DNA from: Halomonas sp. S3-1-1
GTDB taxonomy: Bacteria; Pseudomonadota; Gammaproteobacteria; Pseudomonadales; Halomonadaceae
Reading direction: 5' to 3'
DNA length: 64,000 bases
NCBI RefSeq assembly: GCF_023757625.1
Contig: NZ_JALGBZ010000007.1
Span: 124,001 to 188,000, forward strand
Both the position numbers and the translations under genes were made by a program. Below, piece by piece: positions 25,235 to 33,700 of the stretch. How positions within the stretch are numbered: position 1 is the first letter of the stretch; every line of letters starts with the position of its first letter. The notes under the pieces are model-generated. The model had not been told where the DNA came from, made no database searches, and saw nothing but the letters and a program-made list of their open reading frames with translations.

Positions 25235-27202
25235 ATGCCAGCTACCGGCCTACAGTTCACCCTGACGCTACCCGGCGTCGACGACGTCGCGGTGGTCGAT
25301 TTCACCCACCGCGAAGCGCTCTCCGAACCCTTCGCGCTAACCGCTACGCTGGCCAGCCGCGACGGCGGCCTGGACGCCGCCGAGCTGCTCGACCGCGAGG
25401 CCACGCTCACCGTCTGGCAGGATGGCGAGCCGCTGCGCCGTGTTCACGGCATCATCAGCGAGTTTGGTCGGGGTGATCGCGGCCACCGGCGCACCTTCTA
25501 TACCCTCACGCTGCGCCCGGCGCTGTGGCGCACCTCGCTGCGCCAGAACTCGCGCATCTTCCAGAAGGTCGATCCGCTGACCATCATCAATACTCTTCTT
25601 GATGAGCGCGGCATCAGCGACGTGGCGTTTGCCGTTAGCCGCGATCCCGTCGAGCGGGAGTACTGCGTGCAGTACCGCGAGACCGATCTCGCCTTCATCG
25701 AGCGTCTCGCCGCCGAAGAGGGCCTGTTTTACTTCCATGAGTTCGAAGACAGCGACGGCGGCGCCCACCGGCTGGTATTTTCCGACGACCCCCAGGTGCT
25801 GACCAACCTGGGCGAGCGCACCTACCACAGCCGCGCCGGGGGCACACCGCCCACGCGGCATGTGCGCAAGTTAAGCCACACCGCCCGGGTCGCCACCGCC
25901 AGCGCCCAGCTCAAGGACTACAGCTTCAAGAACCCGGCCTACGCCCAGTTGCACGACCAACTGGGCGATGACGTCGCCGAGCACGGCCAGCAGACCGACT
26001 ACGAACACTTTGATTACCCCGGCCGCTACAAGGAAGACGCCTCCGGCAAGCCCTTCACCCGTATCCGCCTGGAGCACCTGCGCCGTAACGCCACCACGGC
26101 CAGCGCCCAAAGCGATTTACCGGAACTCGCCCCCGGCGCGCGCTTTTCGCTTATCGATCACGATACCGAGAGCCTCAACCGCGACTGGCAGGTGGTGGCG
26201 GTAGAGCACACCGGCGAGCAGCCCCAGGCGCTGGAAGAAGACAGCATCAGCAGCGACACCGGCGGCATGACCCGCTACGTCAATCATGTGACGCTGATGC
26301 CCGGCGACGCCGCCTGGCGCGCCACGCCCAACCCCAAGCCGAGAGTCGACGGCCCCCAGGTCGCCTTCGTGGTCGGGCCGGAAGGTGAAGAGATCCACTG
26401 CGACGAGCACGGCCGGGTGAAAGTACAGTTCCCCTGGGACCGCTACGCCGAGCCCGACGAGACGGCTAGCTGTTGGATTCGCGTGGCCCAGGGCTGGGCC
26501 GGCGGCGGCTACGGCAGCATCGCCATTCCGCGCATCGGCCACGAAGTCATCGTCTCGTTTCTGGAAGGTGATCCGGACCAGCCGCTGGTGACCGGGCGCA
26601 CTTATCACGCGGCCAATATCGCGCCGTACCCGCTGCCCGAACACAAAACTCGCACCGCCATCAAAACCCAGACCCACAAGGGCGAAGGGTTCAACGAACT
26701 CTGTTTCGAAGACCTGGCGGGGGAAGAGTTCATCTACATGCACGCTCAGAAAAACATGGAGCTGCATGTCCTGAACTCCCGCCAGAAGCGGGTGGAGTTC
26801 GATGATATGGCGACCATCGGTAATAACTCGCACCTGGCCATTGCGAAGGATCGTGTCGAAACCATCGACGGCAACCGCGATGTCACGGTCCATACCAACC
26901 ACACCGAACAGATCGATGGCGAGCGCGGGTTAAAGGTGGGCGGCAATTATCAAACCCATGCCAATGGCGATATTACCTTCAAGGCCGACGGCGAGCTGAT
27001 TCTCGATGCCAGTAAAATCACGCTGGTGGCAGGCGGCTCGGCCCTGGTGCTCAACGGGGGAAGCGTCGATGTGACGCCGGTACTGAACGTGGGCTCTGCC
27101 TCGCCCAGCGCGGCCGCCCTGCCGCCGGTGCCGGCGGTACTGGAAGTGGCGGCCGGCGAGGGGAGCCCCTTCGTCTCCCACTGCCCGCTGGAAGAGGAGT
27201 GA
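25235..27202 (+). CDS. vgrG: T6SS spike protein VgrG1
   Basis: 655-residue VgrG. The gp27-like part (about 1-370) contains F-T-L-T-L-P-G at the start, R-Q-N-S-R-I-F-Q and the [19 protein letters not shown] signature. The gp5 OB region follows ([36 protein letters not shown]), then a beta-helix. There is no C-terminal effector extension; the tail is a short Ala/Pro-rich stretch. The 5' two-thirds is nearly identical to the vgrG-rhs gene at 32446. DUF4123 and effector genes follow directly, so VgrG1 is the likely carrier. Confidence 0.96.
   Translation: MPATGLQFTLTLPGVDDVAVVDFTHREALSEPFALTATLASRDGGLDAAELLDREATLTVWQDGEPLRRVHGIISEFGRGDRGHRRTFYTLTLRPALWRTSLRQNSRIFQKVDPLTIINTLLDERGISDVAFAVSRDPVEREYCVQYRETDLAFIERLAAEEGLFYFHEFEDSDGGAHRLVFSDDPQVLTNLGERTYHSRAGGTPPTRHVRKLSHTARVATASAQLKDYSFKNPAYAQLHDQLGDDVAEHGQQTDYEHFDYPGRYKEDASGKPFTRIRLEHLRRNATTASAQSDLPELAPGARFSLIDHDTESLNRDWQVVAVEHTGEQPQALEEDSISSDTGGMTRYVNHVTLMPGDAAWRATPNPKPRVDGPQVAFVVGPEGEEIHCDEHGRVKVQFPWDRYAEPDETASCWIRVAQGWAGGGYGSIAIPRIGHEVIVSFLEGDPDQPLVTGRTYHAANIAPYPLPEHKTRTAIKTQTHKGEGFNELCFEDLAGEEFIYMHAQKNMELHVLNSRQKRVEFDDMATIGNNSHLAIAKDRVETIDGNRDVTVHTNHTEQIDGERGLKVGGNYQTHANGDITFKADGELILDASKITLVAGGSALVLNGGSVDVTPVLNVGSASPSAAALPPVPAVLEVAAGEGSPFVSHCPLEEE
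25331..26640 (+). repeat. Direct repeat, copy 1 (vgrG 5' region)
   Basis: Nearly identical to 32365-33700 at the nucleotide level, from the codons of [11 protein letters not shown] to the Y-H-A-x-N-I segment. The second copy carries one short insertion. The copies are about 7.03 kb apart in the same orientation. Confidence 0.85.
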
Positions 27203-27205
27203 CCC

Positions 27206-28567
27206 ATGGCCACGCCGGATTACTGGGTTGCTCGCTGCCATGTGGTCGCCAACACGCCCGAGTTCCGACACTGGGACGAAGAGGCCGATGAGGCCATCGT
27301 GACCGTGGCGGTGCTGGCCGAATCGGAAGACGACATACGCGCGCTGCTTCAAAGCCGGCTCTCGGACGATGGCCTGAGCCTTTTAAGGCTGGAATCGGCT
27401 CAAACGCTGCTGGAGCGGTTTCGGCGCCAGGGCATGTCGCAAACGCTGGTAGAACTGGCGCACCAAACATCCTCAACGAACCGGGTGGTTTACGGCGAGA
27501 TGCTGCCGCTCATCGTGGAACCCGAGCCGGTCGAGCCCCTCCCCGTGGAGCCGACCATCGCGTACAGCGAAACCACCTGGCCGGCGCTGCTGGCAACCAA
27601 CCAGCCGCCGCTATGGGCCGTGGTGGACGGCGTCAACTGCCGCGAGATTCAGGCGCGGTTGGGCCAAACCGACGCGCAGCATACGTGCCTTTACGCCGCT
27701 ACCAATGCCGAGACCCGGGCCAACGCCCCTTGGCTGGTACGTCTGGAAGCCGACAGCGACCTGCGCGCCTGGCTGGAAAGCCTGCCCCAGAACCAGCACT
27801 GGGGCGTGCTGCTTCACTCCCACGCCACGCTCAGGCAGCTACGCACCCACCTGCGCAAGTTCACCATGCTCTGGACGCCCGCCAACGACCAGGCCCCGGT
27901 GTATTTCCGCTTCTACGACCCGCGTGTGGCGCTGGATATGACCCAGGCGCTGGAGCCCTGGAAGCTGGCCGCCTTCATGGCCCCGCTGGAAACACTCATC
28001 ACACCGGTCTCACCGCGGATGGCATTTCCCCCGGACCTCACGCTGGAGCCACCGGTTGTGCTCGATACCCAGGCAAGTGAGGTACAGGGGCGCCTGGTGC
28101 AGGTGTCGTTGAGTAACCAGGCGCGCGATGCCTGTCGTCAGGGGCGGCAGTTCGCAATCGACCAGCAGGCCTTCGATCGTTTTGGCGCCCTGATGCAACA
28201 GCGTGCCCAGGCCGGGCTTGCATTGGCGCTAGGCGAGCAGTATCCCAAAACAATGATCGAGGAGCGCTTATCCGCCGTTCAAACCGCCGCACAGCTGGGG
28301 CAGCGCTACGGGCTGCGCTCTAAAAGGCAGGTGCGCACCCTGGCGAAGTGCATCATGGAGTTCGGCGAGACCTTTCCCGATGATCACACCGAGGCGCGAC
28401 GAATTCTGGACAATTCGAAAACGGCCGGTTGGCGAAAGCGCGACCAGTTGGAAAGCTGGCTACCCCGAGGACGCATCCGCCATACGCTTCTTGCCCCGTA
28501 TCGTCATGAGGAAGGTGACATGCAGCACGACAACTATCGACCCATTGTGAGTGAGGAACGGTCATGA
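27206..28567 (+). CDS. T6SS effector adaptor with DUF4123 domain (Tap-1/TEC family)
   Basis: 453-residue adaptor of the DUF4123 family, which binds one specific effector and loads it on the cognate VgrG. DUF4123 occupies about residues 126-265: P-L-W-A-V-V-D-G, A-P-W-L-V-R-L, W-G-V-L-L-H-S, then L-R-K-F and Y-F-R-F-Y-D-P-R, all typical. It has an uncommon ~110-residue N-terminal region (strand V-A-R-C-H-V-V-A) and a ~180-residue C-terminal helical region. Start is 3 bases after vgrG1 and the end overlaps the effector start by four bases. Position between vgrG and effector fixes its client as the 28564 protein. Confidence 0.88.
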   Translation: MATPDYWVARCHVVANTPEFRHWDEEADEAIVTVAVLAESEDDIRALLQSRLSDDGLSLLRLESAQTLLERFRRQGMSQTLVELAHQTSSTNRVVYGEMLPLIVEPEPVEPLPVEPTIAYSETTWPALLATNQPPLWAVVDGVNCREIQARLGQTDAQHTCLYAATNAETRANAPWLVRLEADSDLRAWLESLPQNQHWGVLLHSHATLRQLRTHLRKFTMLWTPANDQAPVYFRFYDPRVALDMTQALEPWKLAAFMAPLETLITPVSPRMAFPPDLTLEPPVVLDTQASEVQGRLVQVSLSNQARDACRQGRQFAIDQQAFDRFGALMQQRAQAGLALALGEQYPKTMIEERLSAVQTAAQLGQRYGLRSKRQVRTLAKCIMEFGETFPDDHTEARRILDNSKTAGWRKRDQLESWLPRGRIRHTLLAPYRHEEGDMQHDNYRPIVSEERS

Positions 28568-30480
28568 GTTATCAGCCGACTCTTGAAGACATGGCGTATT
28601 TGGTACAAAACCAACCCGAAAATTTTATACGTCCCGAAAATGAACGGCGTCGAATACTGGATGCCATGGCGTATAGCGATGATTACGCAGCTACTCCCGT
28701 CTTTCAGGACCAAGCGCTCAATTATTCGTACCGAGAATACCTCAAGGGAGGCGGTGAGCCGTTGACAGAAAGTCCTATTCCCTCGGAACCGGCCGATGGA
28801 GAGAGCCTCCAGGATCCAGAGCTTGGCGAGAGTTGTGTTATATGCGCTTCACAAACACCCTGTATTGAACAGGTCAACGTTGTCTGTCACGGTGGTAATA
28901 ATGCCCGGGTAGTTCTACAGGGCGAAAATGAATTGGAAGATACCGACTGTAAGATCTATTTCGTAGCCGACCAAGCGGTAGCGGGGGAGCTGAGTTTTGA
29001 AGGATTCCTGAACGGCTCGACGTTCAAGGATGAGGGTACTGTCACCATTACGATTGCCGATGACTGTCCCCATCAGGCACACACGCTATATTGGACTGAA
29101 GAGCTGAACGGTACGACCATTAATTCGGGCGCTGCAATACCTTTTACTGTCGAAACGAATCCCCGTTCTTCTCTGACCAATATCCCTCGATTGGGTGACT
29201 ATGGTCTTGCCTTTGAGGCGGCCGTCATAATCCTCGATATCATCATGAATCGAGGCATCATGGCGAAGGAGGAGCAATTCAGAATTAGCTATGATGGAAC
29301 TAGAGATTTTCTTTTTACCTCTGTCACTGTGCCTAGCCTGAAATTCCAAGGGAAAGTGAGTGTACAACCTCCTCAGATAGGCACCGAGAATATTCCACGA
29401 AGTGAGGCCAGGCGATTACGTGGTGAATTGAATATGGGGAGTAACCCCAGGCAGGTTACGCATGAGCAGGGCTGGCAAGTCGATGCTGACATAGGCGTAA
29501 CGTGTGGGAGTAATACCAAAAATATCAAAGTAGGCAAATATCGTAGCGCAACTACTACCTACGATAGTGCTCCTTCGCTTCGCAGGCAGCAAAATGCTCG
29601 TCAGCAAGGGAGCTCAATTGATCGATTTATTGACTCATTGACAAACAATGCCAAGCGTCTGGCGAAAAACTTGAGCACCGAGAATGACTCAAATAAGTTG
29701 ACCAATATTTTTACGGTAGGCCCAAAGTTAAGTATACAAGTCGAGACCGAGCAGGTTGAGCAGGACGGCGGTCCTGAACTTACATGGAAACTAGATGTAG
29801 GCTTGTCGTTGGACTTTGCCTTTGGAGTCAAAGTTGACATTTACTTGGCATTAAAGCGAGCGCTGAGAAGAATTCCGCCCATGAACCCTGTAGGCGGCGC
29901 TGCTCATGTTCTAGTCACTTTTTTGGAAGACGCAGAGAAAGGAAGAAACCTTTACTTAGCCGAATATCAAATTGATCCTTCGCTTTTCATGGAAATTTCG
30001 CTTGGGGCGGGGTTCAAAGCATCTGAGGATGCTTCTGCCGATGAATTACTTGGAGGTGTTTACGATTTTTATGAAGGTAAATTTGATGAGTCAACCGTCA
30101 GTGGTCAGCTTGAAATCAAACTTACTGCAAAGGCTATGGGTGGTATTCTCGGCTATTTTGATTCGATTATCACGGACAGACATGTTTTCAGGTATGAGGC
30201 TGAAGTCGTTACCGAAGGTGGTATTCGAATCAAAACAGATGAAGGCCGCTGGGGATATCAGCTTTATCATAAAGGCGCGTCTTTAAAGATTAAGTCTTAT
30301 AAAAAATTGAATGTGGAGTCTGGTGATCGTCGTCCTGGTGCGGGTGGTGAGTCAAGGGGGGCGCGTTCTCGCCAAGCTATCCTGAATTCTACCTCAGTTG
30401 AGTGGGTTGAAGATTCAGAAAATACTAACACTTACCCTCTTGCAGAGGGTTACACCGGGGAGTTCATACCCTTCTCATGA
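28564..30480 (+). CDS. Putative novel T6SS effector (unrecognised)
   Basis: 638-residue protein that I do not recognise. Residues 1-90 are polar and Pro/Glu-rich, perhaps the adaptor-binding part. Residues 91-200 form a Cys-rich beta region (Cys 91, 94, 100, 108, 129, 168) resembling an Ig-like domain. A hydrophobic segment lies at about 214-228. Residues 380-580 contain many alternating, amphipathic strands with Gly, ending in a Gly/Arg-rich tail. No Sec signal, protease, lipase, muramidase or nuclease motif is seen. The gene is clearly AT-richer than its neighbours, indicating transfer. Position after vgrG and DUF4123, with an exported partner overlapping it, marks it as the cargo. Confidence 0.75.
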   Translation: MSYQPTLEDMAYLVQNQPENFIRPENERRRILDAMAYSDDYAATPVFQDQALNYSYREYLKGGGEPLTESPIPSEPADGESLQDPELGESCVICASQTPCIEQVNVVCHGGNNARVVLQGENELEDTDCKIYFVADQAVAGELSFEGFLNGSTFKDEGTVTITIADDCPHQAHTLYWTEELNGTTINSGAAIPFTVETNPRSSLTNIPRLGDYGLAFEAAVIILDIIMNRGIMAKEEQFRISYDGTRDFLFTSVTVPSLKFQGKVSVQPPQIGTENIPRSEARRLRGELNMGSNPRQVTHEQGWQVDADIGVTCGSNTKNIKVGKYRSATTTYDSAPSLRRQQNARQQGSSIDRFIDSLTNNAKRLAKNLSTENDSNKLTNIFTVGPKLSIQVETEQVEQDGGPELTWKLDVGLSLDFAFGVKVDIYLALKRALRRIPPMNPVGGAAHVLVTFLEDAEKGRNLYLAEYQIDPSLFMEISLGAGFKASEDASADELLGGVYDFYEGKFDESTVSGQLEIKLTAKAMGGILGYFDSIITDRHVFRYEAEVVTEGGIRIKTDEGRWGYQLYHKGASLKIKSYKKLNVESGDRRPGAGGESRGARSRQAILNSTSVEWVEDSENTNTYPLAEGYTGEFIPFS

Positions 30481-31391
30481 AAAAAAAATTGACGAAACTG
30501 CTATTAATATTTCTTTTAATGGAGACGAATGCGATGGCGCAGGAAGCTGAAAATCAAAAGTATCTCTTCGGCGTTCGTTGGTCCGTAGACGGCGTTCCTA
30601 GCTCAATGCGGATTCAAGATATTTTGTTAAATTTCACCGGCACACCAAGCCATTTAGATACTCGGCAGCCTGTTTCGCAATACATTAGAAATGGAAAAAA
30701 CAAGGTGAACCTTAACTCATGGCCTATGCAATATGAGCCGGATAGCGAGTTGAAAGTTTCACTGTTATATTGGGAGCCGGGTCAAAACCCTAATACGGAA
30801 GCCAGCACTGCTTTCGATGTAGTCATGAAGCCGGGCCAAAATGATGCTGAACCTGAAGTCGTCTTCTTGGATCCGGGCGCTCCTTTGCAACCATTACAAA
30901 ACGATATCGAATTTAAAAGATTTGAAGATTATGACACGTTGGAAGTGGTCTTCGATAATCGTCAGCAAATGCCAACCTGGTGTTGGGAGGAGGGAGATAT
31001 ATTAAGTGATACGGATGGGGTGCGCGATAGCTTAGCCCGAGAGTATCGTCGACTACATGCCCTATTTGAAGCAAGGAATAACGATGCGCTTATGAATGCT
31101 TCCAGCACCATGATTGAAGAGCTAGCGCTAGCCTCTGGTGAATCCGAAGCTTATGTGCGCCAGCGAGCAAGCTACGATATGTTTTTTGATAACCCGAATT
31201 TGTTTGAACTCGATCCTTTTCCAGAAGAGCCCATGACATTGAACTTAGCGGCGGACAATCGAGTCGCTTGGCTGACAACGGAAGGGGTTAATGTGCCAAT
31301 CGCTTTTGGTCATGCAGGACAAGAACACCAAGCAAGTTTTGTCAGACTTTACTTCATCCAACGCGATGGCCAATGGGAAATCTGCCGATGA
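30477..31391 (+). CDS. Putative periplasmic immunity protein for the 28564 effector
   Basis: 304-residue exported protein with a clear signal peptide (M-K-K-K, hydrophobic L-L-L-I-F-L-L, cleavage after A-M-A at residue 21). It has no transmembrane helix or lipobox. Only two cysteines remain in the mature protein (Cys169 in T-W-C-W and Cys303 second from last), which could form a disulfide. The start overlaps the effector stop (ATGA), the end overlaps the PAAR start, and its base composition is as AT-rich as the effector, so the two travelled together. An exported partner predicts a toxin acting in the periplasm or on the envelope. No family recognised. Confidence 0.7.
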   Translation: MKKKLTKLLLIFLLMETNAMAQEAENQKYLFGVRWSVDGVPSSMRIQDILLNFTGTPSHLDTRQPVSQYIRNGKNKVNLNSWPMQYEPDSELKVSLLYWEPGQNPNTEASTAFDVVMKPGQNDAEPEVVFLDPGAPLQPLQNDIEFKRFEDYDTLEVVFDNRQQMPTWCWEEGDILSDTDGVRDSLAREYRRLHALFEARNNDALMNASSTMIEELALASGESEAYVRQRASYDMFFDNPNLFELDPFPEEPMTLNLAADNRVAWLTTEGVNVPIAFGHAGQEHQASFVRLYFIQRDGQWEICR

Positions 31392-31645
31392 AACCCGTAG
31401 CTCGCAAAGGCGACCTTCACCGTTGCCCCATTCACGGTGTCACTGAAATCATCTCCGGTTCGCCCTCTCATGTAGAGGGTCAGCCCGTGGCGCGGGTAGG
31501 GGATAAAACCGCTTGCGGCGCTACCATCATCGAAGGCTCCCGCCATTCGAGTCATGATGGCCGCCCCACGGCGTACTTGGGCTGCAGGACCGATCACGGC
31601 GGTGAGATTATTACCGCCTCGAGTAGCGCCAAGGTGGAGCCGTAA
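31388..31645 (+). CDS. PAAR-domain spike-tip protein 2
   Basis: 85-residue PAAR protein with V-A-R-K-G-D, H-R-C-P-I-H-G, the repeat I-I-S-G-S-P-S-H-V-E-G-Q-P-V-A-R-V-G-D and T-A-C-G-A-T-I, with several His/Cys for the tip metal. ATG 31388 overlaps the stop of the immunity gene (ATGA); an in-frame ATG at 31373 is less likely. Its composition returns to the high-GC level of the backbone. Ending an effector-immunity pair with a PAAR gene suggests that this PAAR belongs to the following vgrG-rhs gene or replaces PAAR1 on a different spike. Confidence 0.9.
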   Translation: MKPVARKGDLHRCPIHGVTEIISGSPSHVEGQPVARVGDKTACGATIIEGSRHSSHDGRPTAYLGCRTDHGGEIITASSSAKVEP

Positions 31646-31769
31646 TGCCAATACGATGTTTTGCTAAAAGCGCTTAGTTCGTTCTTAAGCATTACCCATG
31701 ATGTCATGGCATGATTTGAATGATGTCCAGTCGTGAAAACATTTAAACAAATAGTATGAATGGTGAACC

Positions 31770-32216
31770 ATGAAACAATGGATTGTTGCTCCTTTTTTGT
31801 TGGGAACCGTTATGGGGACGGCGCTGGCCGCCCCCTCGGAAATACCTCAATCAGGCATCTATGCCGTGGAGTCGATAGAAGCGGTAGAAGCGAACCCCAT
31901 GTTTGATTCCATATTGCCCGAGATCGAAGCGAGCATGGAACGCGCTTGGATCAGGTTTGACCGCGAGAGCCAACGCGCCGAGATCTATATGGAAGCGCAG
32001 GCCGAGCCGCTAAGTTACGACTTCGATTTCGAGCATCAGCAGGCGACCAGCCCGGACAACCCCGCCGCCAGGATCCAGTTCGAAACACCCGAGCAGTTCG
32101 TGTTGGTCCATGGCGAGCCGTTTGAAGTGGCGTTTACCTTCCATCAGATCGATGAAGACGGCCCCGAATTTGCCGCGTTGCAATCGGCCAGGAATGAGTG
32201 GCTAGAGTCCAAGTAG
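31770..32216 (+). CDS. Exported protein of unknown function
   Basis: 148-residue protein with an N-terminal signal peptide (cleavage near T-A-L-A-A, residues 17-21) and an acidic mature part without cysteines. Predicted beta strands with a regular pattern (G-I-Y-A-V-E-S-I-E-A, R-A-E-I-Y-M-E-A, Q-F-V-L-V-H-G-E-P-F-E-V-A-F-T-F) suggest a small beta-sandwich or lipocalin-like fold. It is not recognised. It stands alone between PAAR2 and the damaged vgrG-rhs, 124 bases after PAAR2, so it could be an orphan immunity protein left by a lost effector, or an unrelated envelope protein. Confidence 0.6.
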   Translation: MKQWIVAPFLLGTVMGTALAAPSEIPQSGIYAVESIEAVEANPMFDSILPEIEASMERAWIRFDRESQRAEIYMEAQAEPLSYDFDFEHQQATSPDNPAARIQFETPEQFVLVHGEPFEVAFTFHQIDEDGPEFAALQSARNEWLESK

Positions 32217-32364
32217 ACAGTGATCGACAATCAGAGACCAGATCTATTCGAACGGCCAGGATCGATTTTTTTCGCTAAAGGTATCTGATCCGCTGGTTTG
32301 AAACGTTCCCATGTGTTGGATGGATCGATTGATTGGAAATTTCCCGGCGTAAAGGAGTTAACGC

Positions 32365-33700
32365 TTCGCGCTGACCGCTACGCTCGCCAGCCGCGACGGC
32401 AGCCTCGATGCCGCTGACCTGCTCGACCGCGAGGCCACGCTTACCGTGTGGCAGAACGGCGAGCCGCTGCGCCGCGTGCACGGCATCATCAGCGAGTTCG
32501 GCCGGGGTGATCGCGGCCACCGGCGCACCTTCTATACCCTCACGCTGCGCCCGGCGCTCTGGCGCACCTCGCTGCGCCAGAACTCGCGCATCTTCCAGAA
32601 GGTCGATCCGCTGACCATCATCAATACTCTTCTTGATGAGCGCGGCATCAGCGACGTGGCGTTTGCCGTTAGCCGTGAACCCGTCGAGCGGGAGTACTGC
32701 GTGCAGTACCGCGAGACCGATCTTGCCTTCATCGAGCGCCTGGCCGCCGAGGAAGGGCTGTTCTATTTTCACGAATTCGAGGACAGCGACGGCGGTGCCC
32801 ACCGGCTGGTGTTTTCCGACGACCCGCAGGCGCTGACGAATCTGGGCGAGCGCACCTACCACAGCCGCGCCGGCGGCACACCGCCTACGCGGCATGTGCG
32901 CAAGTTAAGCCACACCGCCCGGGTCGCCACCGCCAGCGCCCAGCTCAAGGACTACAGCTTCAAGAACCCCGCCTACGCCCAGCTCCACGACCACCTGGGC
33001 GATGACGTCACTGAGCACGGCCAGCAGACCGACTACGAACATTACGACTATCCCGGCCGCTACAAGCAGGACGCCTCCGGCAAGCCCTTCACCCGCATCC
33101 GCCTGGAGCACCTGCGCCGCAACGCCACCACGGCGAGCGCCCAAAGCGACCTGCCGGAACTCGCCCCCGGCGCCCGCTTCACCCTCACCGATCACGACAC
33201 CGAGAGCCTCAACCGCGACTGGCAGGTGGTGGCGGTGGAGCACACCGGCGAACAGCCCCAGGCGCTGGAAGAGGACGGCATCGTCCAGAGCGCCCAGGCC
33301 GCTGGCGGCCTGGGCCAGGACGGCATGACCCGCTACGTCAATCATGTGACGCTGATGCCCGGCGACGCCGCCTGGCGGGCCACGCCGAACCCAAAGCCGA
33401 GAGTCGACGGCCCTCAGGTCGCCTTCGTGGTCGGGCCGGAAGGTGAAGAGATTCACTGCGACGAGCATGGCCGGGTGAAGGTGCAGTTCCCCTGGGACCG
33501 CTACGCCGAGCCGAACGACACCGCGAGCTGCTGGGTCCGCGTCTCCCAGGGCTGGGCCGGCGGCGGTTACGGCAGCATCGCCATCCCCCGCATCGGCCAC
33601 GAAGTCATCGTCTCGTTTTTGGAAGGCGACCCGGATCAGCCGCTGGTCACCGGACGGACGTACCACGCGGTCAATATCCCGCCCTACGCACTGCCGGAGC
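32365..33700 (+). repeat. Direct repeat, copy 2 (vgrG-rhs 5' region)
   Basis: Second copy of the vgrG segment at 25331-26640. The homology starts abruptly at TTCGCGCT, directly after a leader-like AAAGGAGTTAAC (32351-32362). Confidence 0.85.
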
